This document shows positions 43,301 through 51,858 of a DNA stretch of 64,000 nucleotides, in pieces. The notes under the pieces are model-generated. The model saw only the letters and a list, made by a program, of their open reading frames with translations, made no database searches and had not been told where the DNA came from. This DNA comes from Lewinellaceae bacterium (lineage in GTDB: Bacteria > Bacteroidota > Bacteroidia > Chitinophagales > Saprospiraceae). The stretch's first letter is position 1, and every line of letters begins with the position of its first letter. The DNA lies in the NCBI GenBank assembly GCA_020636225.1, contig JACJYI010000002.1:496001-560000 (forward strand), written 5' to 3'. A program made the position numbers and the translations under genes.

Positions 43301-43631
43301 TTCCAACTACATGCCATGGGCCAACTTCCTGGATCTGTCTCTGAGACAGGATTTCGGAATGAATCTGGGAGGCAAGAACCATAAGTTCCAGATTTCCTGG
43401 GATGTGTTCAACTTTGCCAACCTGCTGAACAGCAGCTGGGGTACACGTTACTCCGTGATCGGTGATTTCAACAACTTCTTCCTCTATCAGTTTGATGGCT
43501 ACGAGGCTGATGGAACGACTCCGAAATTCTCCTATCGCCTGGGTGACAAGAAAGGAACGGATGCCATGAACATCCAGGACTTCTCTTCCCGCTGGCAGAT
43601 GCGTCTTGGCTTGCGGTATATCTTCAATTGA
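40374..43631 (+). CDS. Oar-like TonB-dependent outer membrane receptor
   Basis: A 1085-residue outer membrane protein. Signal peptide about 1-24 (ending ALAQ). A carboxypeptidase-regulatory-like beta domain follows (SMTGQVVDQESGETLIGATVVAIHEP...GYYRMSNLRVGGPYRITVSYTGYG). Next comes a TonB plug with NRNLGDYVKLTPQAA and a long barrel ending MRLGLRYIFN with the terminal aromatic residue. The glycine-rich NDVFGLAGSGTNGGQTG section is seen in Oar proteins of this phylum. The substrate is unknown; there is no SusD partner. A terminator follows the gene. Confidence 0.9.
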   Translation: MRNVLLRLVGLVLAIATIQASALAQGTTTSSMTGQVVDQESGETLIGATVVAIHEPSGTSYGTITNENGYYRMSNLRVGGPYRITVSYTGYGEIALEGVNLRLGETRKYDFKMASAAEQLTTIEVTASAGTAGQSAGASTQISTEAIETMPTLNRNLGDYVKLTPQAAAYGTEGGTAFGGVNNRYNAIYIDGAINNDVFGLAGSGTNGGQTGIAPFSIDIIDQFQVVLSPYDVTLGGFAGGGINAVTKSGTNNFEGTAYYFFQNQDLVGKTNQELVDRTGNEATKAADFTKTTYGASLGGPIIKDRLFFFVNAEIQKDEIPSLFDFETYGGNSSADDLNNLRQTMIEQYGYDPGTFGNVVDQLDGLKLFGKIDFNINKDHRLTLRHNYTKAEQYDRFAGSANTINFSNNGIYFPSTTNSTALELNSRFGNKMSNNLILGYTTVLDDRDGFGDFPYLYIEDGGSNVIRIGTEEFSTGNNLDQKIFTLTDNFKIYKGAHTITVGTHNEFYDIYNLFIGQNYGTYRFASLQDFLDGNPAKEYDRTYSLVDNLTGDGSAAAADFKAMQLGFYAQDEWAVSPSFTLTGGLRIDIPILSTDPDIHPSFNTTTLPLLQAAYEVANNIEGGSAPQGQLMFSPRLGFNYEIPGVKNTTLRGGLGIFTSRIPFVWPGAMYNNNGLTLGNVNELTAGGPVTFNPDVNSQYTNANFTVPSGDINIFTKDFKYPQVFRGNLALDTELPGGITATLEGIYTKTLNNVLYTNVNSDPAVKFNWTGGPDNRTVFNRTSLDPTYGAIYVGSNTNEGYTYNLTASLAKRFDFGLNATLAYSYGDAQAVSEGTSSQNSSQWRGQVSIDGRNSPVLGRSDFALGHRVISSLSYRKAWTRDQNVATTITLFYDGMAGSPYSYIIAGSGARNLNNETGSTSRNRSLIWIPADASEINLVDYTSNGVTVTAAEQWENLNAFIEDDPYLSNNRGGYAEKNSNYMPWANFLDLSLRQDFGMNLGGKNHKFQISWDVFNFANLLNSSWGTRYSVIGDFNNFFLYQFDGYEADGTTPKFSYRLGDKKGTDAMNIQDFSSRWQMRLGLRYIFN

Positions 43632-43654
43632 TCCGCAACCCGATCAAGTTTTCC

Positions 43655-43692
43655 AAAGGGGCCTGTCAGCAAAGACAGGCCTCTTTGTTTTG
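43655..43692 (+). terminator. Rho-independent terminator after the receptor gene
   Basis: A 13-pair stem with one G-U (43655-43667 with 43674-43686, six-base loop) followed by GTTTTG, 23 bases after the receptor stop codon. Confidence 0.82.
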
Positions 43693-43735
43693 TGGCCAAA
43701 CCAGCGGCTCGTACCTTGTGGAAAAGAATAGTGGT

Positions 43736-44407
43736 ATGCATGATGTAGAGCAGATCCTAGCGCGTGTCCGGTCGCGGAACGCCGCGCTGATCGCGGTGTC
43801 CAAGACACATTCCGTATCCCGGATCCGGGAGATCTATGATCTGGGCATTCGCGACTTTGGCGAAAACAAGGTGCAGGAGATGATCGAAAAGGCACCTCAA
43901 TTGCCCCCGGATATTCGCTGGCACCTGATCGGTCACCTCCAGACGAACAAGGTGAAGTATGTCGCCCCGTTTGTCTTCATGATCCACACGGTGGACTCTG
44001 AGAAATTGCTGGGAGAGATCGAAAAACAGGCGGCCAAACACGATCGGTCCATTCGGGTCCTCTTCCAGTTCCATGTTGCCCGGGAAGAGAGCAAGTTCGG
44101 AATCGATCCCAACCGGATGGACTGGTTGACCCAGGTCGACTTTCCGCTGGAGTACCCGCACCTCATCCCGTCAGGCGTAATGGGGATGGCCACATTCACG
44201 GATGATGAGGACATCATTCGTCGTGAGTTCCAGCAGTTACATTCGATTTTTCACCGATTGAAGACCTCGGTCTTCGCCGATCAAGCGTCCTTCAAGGACA
44301 TTTCCATGGGGATGTCATCTGACTATGCCATTGCCCTGGAGGAAGGTTCGACGATGGTCCGTATCGGGAGCCTGATCTTCGGGGCCAGGGAGTTTCCCCC
44401 TCAATAG
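43736..44407 (+). CDS. YggS-family PLP homeostasis protein
   Basis: A 223-residue PLP-binding protein with a TIM-barrel fold. Seen: ALIAVSKTHSVSRI with the PLP lysine (about residue 23), DFGENKVQEM, WHLIGHLQTNKV, VMGMATFT, and SMGMSSDYAIALEEGSTMVRIGSLIFG, which closes the phosphate pocket. The family regulates free pyridoxal phosphate. The frame opens inside the preceding receptor terminator region, so the ATG at 43736 is preferred. The 3' end overlaps the convergent FG-GAP gene by seven bases. Confidence 0.92.
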   Translation: MHDVEQILARVRSRNAALIAVSKTHSVSRIREIYDLGIRDFGENKVQEMIEKAPQLPPDIRWHLIGHLQTNKVKYVAPFVFMIHTVDSEKLLGEIEKQAAKHDRSIRVLFQFHVAREESKFGIDPNRMDWLTQVDFPLEYPHLIPSGVMGMATFTDDEDIIRREFQQLHSIFHRLKTSVFADQASFKDISMGMSSDYAIALEEGSTMVRIGSLIFGAREFPPQ

Positions 44408-46665
44408 TGGACCAGTTTGGTGGTTTGCCGACCGACAGGACTGTGGACCGTTACCAGGATGAGACCCGGCGGCCAGTGGCTGGTGGACAGCTGCACGGAC
44501 GACCGGAGGGGCCCCTGGGCAAGCGTGCGTCCCAGCAGATCTGAAACCAGATAATCCACCTCTTCCCTCCCCTGATGAGCCGGCAACAAGGAGATCAACA
44601 GCTCCTGCTGCCCCGGAAAGAGGCGGGCGATCATCAGATCCTCATCGACAACAGGTGGGACTATTGAAGTAGAGATGGCTTCAATGGGAGTTCGGTACAT
44701 GGTCAATCCTCCCCGCTGGTTCCCCACAATGATCTCATACAATCCGTCGTGATCCAGGTCTTCCAGCACAGGATTGGTTCGGAACCCATCCCGGTACCCC
44801 GTATAGATCGAATCCAGTACGGCAAAGGTGGCGTTGGGATTATTGACATTGACATCATACCGACGGATTTCCCCACTGTTGGAGCCGATCACCATGTTCT
44901 TGCCATTTTTCGTCCGATACATCCAGGGAGACGAATGCCCGGAGAGGAATCCTTTCTTTCGCATGTCGATCTTGCCATACACCGCCGAATTGGGAGCCTG
45001 GGTCGGATCGCTGTTGAACACCGGCATGCCGGGGACTCCCTGATTCTGGAAATAGTTCATGTTTCCGATCTTCTCACCGACGAGAAGGTCCATCAACCCA
45101 TCCTCATTGACATCGATGATCTGGGGGACACTGAAGGACCCGATGCCGATACCCTGGTAATTGGAGACCGGAGCCTTGAATTGTACGGGATTCCCGGAAC
45201 CTGCTGTGTTTTCCAGAAAGTACAGCGTACCGTTGAATTCGCCGATGATCAGGTCCACATCACCATCACCGTCCAAATCCCCGCTGGCCGGTGCAAAGCC
45301 GAAGACAAAATTCTGCCCGAATGCACTCAATCCCTGGTAATCCAGGTCAACCACCTTGAATGCTGGCGCTGTCGAAGTGCCGACATTGCGCAGGTAGATC
45401 AATGCCGGGGAGATGAGGATTCCCGGACTGAAAAAGCCGTAATTGCCCACGATCATGTCAGTCAGCCCGTCGGCATCCACATCCAGGAAGCACGGCCGTG
45501 CCCCGGTACCGAAGTCGAGCATATCGCCGACAAAGGCTTCTTTCTCCTGGAGCTTGAAGTCGGGCATGGATTCCGTACCCAGGTTCTTGTAAAACCAGAC
45601 ATTGGCGGTATCCTGGGATCCGGAATCGGAGTTGGGGGCAATGACCAGGTCGCGAACGCTATCATGATCGACATCGACCAGGAAGCTGGCCGGGAAGATG
45701 GGCATATACACCGTAACATCCGTTTTCGGATAAAACGTATCCTGTGACACCATCCAGGCCTGATTGGGCGTGCCGCCATTGACCAGGCGATTGATATTGG
45801 AAAAGGAAATATCCCCCAGGAGGAGTTCACGGTCGCCGTCCCCATCCGTATCCAGCGTCAGGAGGGTACTCCCTGCATGCCGATAACTCGCTTGAGGTTC
45901 ATCATCTTCAGCGAAGCCGTTATAGCATTTGCCCTGATCCATGCTGAGGTCCACCCATTCCCCCAAACCACTTTCATAGAATTTACCCCAGCAACTTTCT
46001 ACCTGGTTGAATCTCAGACTGTCGGCACCCCAGCCGTTCTCCATGGATACATTCTTGTACCATTCGACGTAGCCGCCTCCGGGACTGAAGGTCAGGATAT
46101 CCAGGTCCCCGTCATTGTCGATATCATCAATAGCAGGTATATCATCAAAGGCAATGTAGATCTGCGTCTTGGTTCCATTGTTCAAAGGGAAGAGCAACAC
46201 ATCCTCGAATGATCCGGGCACCTTGATCAAGTCAAAGGTCAGGGTATCGTTTTGGTAGCGCCCCCGGAAGGCCCGCAACCCATTGATGGCCGGATTGGAA
46301 CTCCAGGTAAACAGGTCCGAAATACCATCCTGGTTGTAATCCCTGAAGAGACCCCAACTTGTGTAGCGGGGAAGATAATCTGCATACTCCCTGGCATATT
46401 GGAACCGGAAGTTTACACCCTCAGGAATACGAAGATATGGGAGAACGACGTCGCCTGCCCGGTCGAAGATGATCAGGTCGGCAATGCCGTCATGGTTGAG
46501 ATCGGCCTCATTGAACTGGGGGGCATTCAGTCCACCGCGAAACGGGTCTGAGAGGGGCTTCCCAAACCAACTGACCGGACAGGAATACGTTTCCAGGACA
46601 TCCTGTCCAAATGCATCCCCCGAAAACAGGAACAGGACCAGAAGAGGCAATAGCAAGCATCTCAT
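44401..46665 (-). CDS. Secreted FG-GAP/VCBS repeat protein with a type IX sorting domain
   Basis: A 754-residue protein. The ATG at 46665 starts a clear signal peptide (MRCLLLPLLVLFLFSGDAFG). The body has many FG-GAP/VCBS-type repeats with acidic loops, for example NEADLNHDGIADLIIFD, PASGDLDGDGDVDLIIGEFNG and QIIDVNEDGLMDLLVGEK, a predicted beta-propeller. The last 65 residues (DYLVSDLLGRTLAQGPL, then GLILVTVHSPVGRQTTKLVHY) look like a type A T9SS C-terminal domain, so the protein is likely exported by the type IX system. Ligand is unknown. The frame runs further upstream but without signal peptide. Confidence 0.88.
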   Translation of the reverse strand: MRCLLLPLLVLFLFSGDAFGQDVLETYSCPVSWFGKPLSDPFRGGLNAPQFNEADLNHDGIADLIIFDRAGDVVLPYLRIPEGVNFRFQYAREYADYLPRYTSWGLFRDYNQDGISDLFTWSSNPAINGLRAFRGRYQNDTLTFDLIKVPGSFEDVLLFPLNNGTKTQIYIAFDDIPAIDDIDNDGDLDILTFSPGGGYVEWYKNVSMENGWGADSLRFNQVESCWGKFYESGLGEWVDLSMDQGKCYNGFAEDDEPQASYRHAGSTLLTLDTDGDGDRELLLGDISFSNINRLVNGGTPNQAWMVSQDTFYPKTDVTVYMPIFPASFLVDVDHDSVRDLVIAPNSDSGSQDTANVWFYKNLGTESMPDFKLQEKEAFVGDMLDFGTGARPCFLDVDADGLTDMIVGNYGFFSPGILISPALIYLRNVGTSTAPAFKVVDLDYQGLSAFGQNFVFGFAPASGDLDGDGDVDLIIGEFNGTLYFLENTAGSGNPVQFKAPVSNYQGIGIGSFSVPQIIDVNEDGLMDLLVGEKIGNMNYFQNQGVPGMPVFNSDPTQAPNSAVYGKIDMRKKGFLSGHSSPWMYRTKNGKNMVIGSNSGEIRRYDVNVNNPNATFAVLDSIYTGYRDGFRTNPVLEDLDHDGLYEIIVGNQRGGLTMYRTPIEAISTSIVPPVVDEDLMIARLFPGQQELLISLLPAHQGREEVDYLVSDLLGRTLAQGPLRSSVQLSTSHWPPGLILVTVHSPVGRQTTKLVHY

Positions 46666-46825
46666 GTCATCATCATTTTCACGTCCGGAAATGGACCGCC
46701 TAAAAGTACGACGCATTTGGTCAGTCAATGGTTCAACCGTCGGGCGCAAAACAACAGTTTGCCTCCTTCCAGGCAATCTCACCGGCATTTGCATCACCAA
46801 TGGATGAACAGGATGATCCGATCGT

Positions 46826-47458
46826 ATGTTGATGAAGAAGTCAGAATCGGCGCAATCCACTGTCGGTATGCATGATCCTTCCTTTCGCTTTCACAAACAC
46901 AATATCCTGCTCACCCTTTTACTGATGGGTCTGAGCATGCTCTTTGTGGCGATCTCTGCAGCGTATATCTATTCCCGGGTCCAGAATGAATTGCCGGCCA
47001 TCCAATTGCCCTGGTTATTCTTCTTCAATACCCTCATCCTCCTGGGGAGCAGCTGGACCCTGATCCAGGCGGAACGCGCTTATGAAGATGACAATACGGA
47101 AAGGTACCGCCAATTGCTCAGTGCCACATCCCTTCTCTCCCTCCTGTTTCTCGGGTTGCAGTTCATGGCCTGGGTCCAGCTCTTTCAGCACAACTTCTTC
47201 ATCGACAGCAACCTGACGGCTTCCTATGTCTACGCCCTGTCATTCCTGCATTTCATCCATGTGGTAGGGGGAATTCCTTTCCTGGTCTATTTTGTGGTAC
47301 AAGCCTATCGCAAGCTCCAGGAGCCGGTCTCAGTCCTGGTCTATTTTTCTGATCCGGACAAACGGAGGTCCCTGTTCCTGCTCACCAAATACTGGCACTG
47401 GCTGGATATCCTGTGGCTGGTCCTGGTAGCCTTCCTCGGAGTGAACATGCTCATCTGA
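46826..47458 (+). CDS. Cytochrome c oxidase subunit III-like protein
   Basis: A 210-residue membrane protein with five hydrophobic segments. Seen: LLLMGLSMLFVAISAAYIYSR, LQFMAWVQLFQHN (with the conserved glutamate position occupied by Q), LSFLHFIHVVGGIPFLVYFV, and WHWLDILWLVLVAFL, the standard subunit III end. Bacteroidota oxidases use this short five-helix form. There is no other oxidase subunit beside it, so it probably supplements a cluster elsewhere. Possible starts are 46826, 46832 and 46868. Confidence 0.82.
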   Translation: MLMKKSESAQSTVGMHDPSFRFHKHNILLTLLLMGLSMLFVAISAAYIYSRVQNELPAIQLPWLFFFNTLILLGSSWTLIQAERAYEDDNTERYRQLLSATSLLSLLFLGLQFMAWVQLFQHNFFIDSNLTASYVYALSFLHFIHVVGGIPFLVYFVVQAYRKLQEPVSVLVYFSDPDKRRSLFLLTKYWHWLDILWLVLVAFLGVNMLI

Positions 47459-47608
47459 CTGTAGTGTAGAATGATTGAAAGGGCAAATCAAGGACATGAA
47501 ACGAATTGCCTGATCCCTGCGTATAAGAGCGCTGATCGTCCCGCATTCCCGGAGTAAATCGATGTTTTGATACCCGATTATCCAACACAGGTGTATCGAA
47601 ACCGTTAT

Positions 47609-47616
47609 TACCTTTG
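47609..47616 (+). promoter_or_regulatory. Candidate -7 promoter element for the TlpA-like lipoprotein
   Basis: TACCTTTG fits TAnnTTTG exactly and ends 24 bases before the ATG. The rest of the 182-base gap from 47459 shows no other feature I can name. Confidence 0.42.
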
Positions 47617-47640
47617 CAAATTCTACATAAAGAACAGAAT

Positions 47641-48753
47641 ATGAATCGATTGAACATGATCTTTCTCGTTTTGATCGCCTTGATCACCGGTGCCGTCGCC
47701 TGCGACTCAGAAAAACCGGGTATTTCCGGTCATATTCCTGGCGCTGAGAACATGACCATCTTCCTGGACCGTATCAAGCCGGACGGATCCAATGAAGTGG
47801 TTGGCAAGGTCGATATGGGTACTGATGCACGCTATGCCTTCCAACCGGAGCAGCCCTATACACAGGGTATCTATCGACTGCGGATCGGTGCGGAGGCCAT
47901 TTTCTTTGTCCTGGAAGGGAACGAACCTTCTGTGACGATCAATGGTCCATTGGCCGGGTTCAAGAACTTCGATATGGAAGTAGCCGGATCACCATCAGCG
48001 GAGGAGTATATCTATACCATTCGCGATATGGTCGCGGCTGGGGGATCGGCGGAAGCCACACAAAAGGAGATCAAGGAGGTCAAACATCCGTTGGTAGCCA
48101 TGCATATGGCACAGATGATCTTCCGGAATGACCCTGCCTTCCTGGATATCCATCGGAGCATCTTTGAGCGACTGAGAAAGGAATACCCTGAATCGGAATA
48201 CACAGATTACTACAGTATCTACCTGACCAAGATCGAAAAGACCTATGCCCGTCAACAGTCCCTGGAGACCATCAAGGTGGGCCAGGAAGCTCCAGAGATC
48301 GAACTGCCCGATCCGAATGGCAAGATCCGGAGGCTCTCCGACTATCGGGGGCAAGTCGTGCTCCTGGACTTCTGGGCAAGTTGGTGCGGTCCCTGCAGGA
48401 AGGAAAATCCCAACGTTGTAGCCATTTACAACAAATACAAATCCAAGGGATTCACGGTGTTCAGTGTCTCTCTGGACGGCCTGGATGAGCGGACGATCGC
48501 CCGCTTCAATGGTGATCAGTCCCAGATTGACCAGCGTATGCAAATGTCAAAGGAGAAATGGGTTGAAGCAATCGCTGCGGATCAACTCAGCTGGGAGGGC
48601 CATGTCAGCGATCTGAAGAAGTGGGACTCTTATCCTGCCAGTGTCTATGGCGTTCGGTCGATCCCGAAAACCTTTCTCATCGATCGGGAGGGGAAGATCG
48701 CCAAGATCGACACCAGGAATGTGCTCGAAGAGGAACTGCTCAAGCTTCTCTAG
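47641..48753 (+). CDS. TlpA-like thioredoxin-fold lipoprotein with an N-terminal DUF4369-type domain
   Basis: A 370-residue protein with a lipoprotein-like signal (ending GAVAC, C21). The N-terminal domain (about 25-205) is a beta-rich region typical of Bacteroidota TlpA relatives. The thioredoxin domain follows with VLLDFWASWCGPCRKENPNV (active site C249-G-P-C252) and YGVRSIPKTFLIDREGKI with the cis-proline. It should work in the periplasm as a thiol-disulfide enzyme, possibly reducing apocytochrome c or other substrates. Confidence 0.9.
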   Translation: MNRLNMIFLVLIALITGAVACDSEKPGISGHIPGAENMTIFLDRIKPDGSNEVVGKVDMGTDARYAFQPEQPYTQGIYRLRIGAEAIFFVLEGNEPSVTINGPLAGFKNFDMEVAGSPSAEEYIYTIRDMVAAGGSAEATQKEIKEVKHPLVAMHMAQMIFRNDPAFLDIHRSIFERLRKEYPESEYTDYYSIYLTKIEKTYARQQSLETIKVGQEAPEIELPDPNGKIRRLSDYRGQVVLLDFWASWCGPCRKENPNVVAIYNKYKSKGFTVFSVSLDGLDERTIARFNGDQSQIDQRMQMSKEKWVEAIAADQLSWEGHVSDLKKWDSYPASVYGVRSIPKTFLIDREGKIAKIDTRNVLEEELLKLL

Positions 48754-49508
48754 GAGTTCACCAGACGATACGCGATCTGGCTCATCAGGATCCCGGCTGC
48801 GGTGGCGACATTCAAGGATTCCGCCCTGCTGCCGGGATTTCGTTTGATGGCCACGTGGGTAACCTGTTCCCGGGACGACAGTGCGTGAATTCCGTGGGAT
48901 TCACTTCCCATCATCAGGATTCCTTTTTCGGGCCACCGGACCCCACGACAGTCCATGCCCTCCATATCCGCGGCAAACCGTTGATGATCGGGCCAAATGC
49001 GGGATAGTTCATCTGGTTGTACGGCATGGCAGCGGACACGGAATATCGACCCCATGGACGCCTGGAGCACCTTGGGGTTTGACCAGTCCACCGTTCCTGG
49101 CCCCAGAAGGACGTCCCGGAATCCGAACCAGTCTGCCGTGCGAAGGATAGTTCCCAGATTTCCGGGATCACGCAGTCCATCTACATAAAGAAGCCAGGAC
49201 GCTTCCGATGGCATCCGTTCCTCTGCTGGCCAACTGACCAAGCCGATGATGCCAGGAGGTGTTTGCAGGGTGGATAGTTCCTTCATGATGGTTTCATCTG
49301 TTTCCCACCAGGCGATGCGATCCGAAATGGAAAAATCCTCCCGGCGATAAATGGCCGGGTTCACGATGATACCCTCCAGTCGCTCAGGACATTCCATCAA
49401 GGCCTCCCGAACGATCTTTTCCCCTTCGACCGTGAATTTCTGATACTTTTGTCTGTGCTTCTTCGTTTGCAGCAAACGGATAATTTTGATCTGGTTCTTG
49501 GATAACAT
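48750..49508 (-). CDS. TrmH/SpoU-family RNA 2'-O-methyltransferase
   Basis: A 252-residue SPOUT methyltransferase. Seen: an N-terminal basic helix (QIKIIRLLQTKKHRQKYQKFTVEGEKIV), then LYVDGLRDPGNLGTILRTADWFG (motif 1), ILMMGSESHGI (motif 2) and THVAIKRNPGSRAESLNVATAAGILM (motif 3), the AdoMet knot. The target RNA is uncertain; rRNA G2251-like or tRNA are both possible. The ATG at 49508 shares bases with the ATG of the divergent tamL gene. Confidence 0.92.
   Translation of the reverse strand: MLSKNQIKIIRLLQTKKHRQKYQKFTVEGEKIVREALMECPERLEGIIVNPAIYRREDFSISDRIAWWETDETIMKELSTLQTPPGIIGLVSWPAEERMPSEASWLLYVDGLRDPGNLGTILRTADWFGFRDVLLGPGTVDWSNPKVLQASMGSIFRVRCHAVQPDELSRIWPDHQRFAADMEGMDCRGVRWPEKGILMMGSESHGIHALSSREQVTHVAIKRNPGSRAESLNVATAAGILMSQIAYRLVNS
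49481..49488 (+). promoter_or_regulatory. Candidate -7 promoter element for tamL
   Basis: TAATTTTG fits TAnnTTTG exactly, 18 bases before the tamL ATG. It lies inside the trmH coding sequence of the opposite strand. Confidence 0.4.
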
Positions 49509-51858
49509 GGCATTCCCGGCTTTCATACGAAGATATATCAGAATACAACCAAAGGGTTGGTTTGCCTGGATGGCCCTGGCCATTCTGATCCTGGGAAGCT
49601 CGGCATGTCATACTTACAAGTATATGCCGGCGGATGCCAGACTGGTCACCCAGAACAGGATCCAACTCAAGACTCCTCCCCATACTCCCAACCGGAAAGA
49701 ACTGATCGTCCAACTGGAGAACCTGGTCAGCAGGAAACCCAATCGAAAGGTGTTGGGCCTGTTCGATACCTACCTGTGGTTCTATTACCGGACATCCCAA
49801 CCCGATGATACGACACGCTGGGACAAGTTTGTCCAGGGCAATCTGGCGGAAGAACCTGTCTATGTCGACCCGGATGAGATCCAGGACAATCTGGACAATA
49901 TGATCGGATACCTGCGCAACAGGGGCTACTTTCAGGCAACCGGTCGGTATACTGTGGACAGTAACCAGGTCAAGCCGACCTCCATGGTCACCTATCAGCT
50001 GAAGTCGGGAGAAGCGATGGAGATCCAATCCTTTTCGATCCATTCTGAAGATCCCGATCTACAGCCACTCCTTCCCCAATTACAGAAACGGACCCTGATC
50101 AAACCGGGAAAGATCCTGGACAGTGACCTGTATTATGCTGAGGCCAATCGGATCACCAAATTCTTGCGTGAACAGGGTTTTGCCTTCTTTTTTCTCAACC
50201 AGGTCTCACCGATCCGGGTGGATATCGCGGATACGACCGACCACCGGGTAAACGCGTTTGTCGATCTTCTTCCGGATCCGGGGGGGCGACCTACCCGGCC
50301 GGTCAGGGTCAACCAGGTCAACATCTTGAGTAGCTCTGGCACAGATCGCCCCATACAGGTGGACACGATGTTCAAGCAATTGCGCATCCGTGATGACCGA
50401 CCTGTCCCCTATCTGCGCCCTGAGGTCCTCCACCGTGCCTTGTCCCTGCGACCTGATTCCCTGTATAAGGAATCATCCTATGACAAAGCCAACCGTCGTC
50501 TGTCATCCCTGGGAATCTACCGCTTTGTGAACATCCGGGCATTACCGGATACCCTGCCGGACAACCTGAATCTGGCTGTGCAGCTGACGCCCATTGAGCG
50601 GAAAGCACTGGATATGAGTGTTGAAGTCAATAACACGACAGCCATTGGTGACAACTCCAATGTGCTGGGTGTATCCTTCTCCAATTCCTATACCCAACGG
50701 AATATCCTCCACCGGGGGATCCGTATGGATTTTACGCTGGAGCCCGGCGTGGAATTCAATTTTCAACCGCTGATGGTCAATGCAGCAAATGGTATTGGCA
50801 AACTCGATTTCAACTTTCCATTCTTTGAAGATTATCTCTCATTCTGGCGGCATCGCAAAGAAAACTCTTTTCTGGGTAGATGGAATCAACGCTTTGAGAA
50901 TGAAGCAAAAAGCAACCTCTCCTTCAGTTATACCTATAACAATCTGCTGGGGTACTGGGAAACCCAGATCATGAATGTCCATTATGGTTTTCGATATAAT
51001 CCAACGACCAATTTCGGTGTCACGCTCGATCACTTCCAGGTCGATTATTATCGCAATGACCTGAAAGAACAATTTGAGATGGTGGTCCCGGAAGGATTCA
51101 AGAATGCCTTTGAGGACCAGTTCCTCACCGGTTTCCTGTTTCGAAGCCTGACGGCCAACTATATTGCCCCGATCAACCGCTTTGGGGAGTCCTGGTCGGT
51201 CAAGGCCAGCTTCGAGCAATCGGGGCTGGAGATCCTGGGTGCCAATACCCTGTACAACCTCTTTGATTCGAGTAAGCCGATCTGGAAAGCCGGATCGATT
51301 GGTTTTGCCAAATACCTGCGTACCGACTCACAATGGACCTACTCCAGGAAGTTCGGGAAAGGTCGGCAAGTGGCGACACGGTTTTACGGGGGGATCATCG
51401 TCCCTCTGGCAGATGATCTCAGCAGCCCGTATATCAAGCAATTCTCAGCAGGCGGACCTTCCAGCATGCGTGGCTGGTTGAATGGCGAGCTGGGCCCTGG
51501 CAGCGTCGTGCAGACCCAGACAAATCCCCCGTTCTTCTCCCGGGGTGATGTCAAGCTTGAAGCCAATGTAGAATGGCGCCAATCCATCTTCTGGATCCTC
51601 GAGGGAGCCGCCTTCCTCGATGCGGGCAATGTCTGGAACCTGCGGGATACTCCAGGCCAGACAGGGGCCAGTCTACGGGATTTTCAGAACGAATGGGCCA
51701 TGGCGGGCGGACTGGGGATTCGCCTCAATTTTCAATATTTCATCATCGTGTATGATGTGGGAGCAAAGCTTCGGTATCCCTACAAGGTGGACGGCAGCCA
51801 TTGGGCCCGCAAAATGGATGTCAACTTCTTCAACCTGTTGATCAATTATCCTTTCTGA
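49507..51858 (+). CDS. tamL: TamL, lipoprotein-type TamA/BamA-family outer membrane protein
   Basis: A 783-residue Omp85 protein. The N-terminus has a basic stretch, a hydrophobic segment and a lipobox-like LILGSSAC, followed by HTYKYMPADARLVTQNRIQL, the signature start of Bacteroidota TamL. POTRA domains follow (NLDNMIGYLRNRGYFQATGRYTVD is the third-helix pattern), then the barrel with the VRGF-type motif SMRGWLNGELGPGS (about residue 655). The last residue is F. The lipid anchor, absent from proteobacterial TamA, defines TamL. It probably helps insert outer membrane proteins with a TamB-like partner not present here. Confidence 0.85.
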   Translation: MAFPAFIRRYIRIQPKGWFAWMALAILILGSSACHTYKYMPADARLVTQNRIQLKTPPHTPNRKELIVQLENLVSRKPNRKVLGLFDTYLWFYYRTSQPDDTTRWDKFVQGNLAEEPVYVDPDEIQDNLDNMIGYLRNRGYFQATGRYTVDSNQVKPTSMVTYQLKSGEAMEIQSFSIHSEDPDLQPLLPQLQKRTLIKPGKILDSDLYYAEANRITKFLREQGFAFFFLNQVSPIRVDIADTTDHRVNAFVDLLPDPGGRPTRPVRVNQVNILSSSGTDRPIQVDTMFKQLRIRDDRPVPYLRPEVLHRALSLRPDSLYKESSYDKANRRLSSLGIYRFVNIRALPDTLPDNLNLAVQLTPIERKALDMSVEVNNTTAIGDNSNVLGVSFSNSYTQRNILHRGIRMDFTLEPGVEFNFQPLMVNAANGIGKLDFNFPFFEDYLSFWRHRKENSFLGRWNQRFENEAKSNLSFSYTYNNLLGYWETQIMNVHYGFRYNPTTNFGVTLDHFQVDYYRNDLKEQFEMVVPEGFKNAFEDQFLTGFLFRSLTANYIAPINRFGESWSVKASFEQSGLEILGANTLYNLFDSSKPIWKAGSIGFAKYLRTDSQWTYSRKFGKGRQVATRFYGGIIVPLADDLSSPYIKQFSAGGPSSMRGWLNGELGPGSVVQTQTNPPFFSRGDVKLEANVEWRQSIFWILEGAAFLDAGNVWNLRDTPGQTGASLRDFQNEWAMAGGLGIRLNFQYFIIVYDVGAKLRYPYKVDGSHWARKMDVNFFNLLINYPF

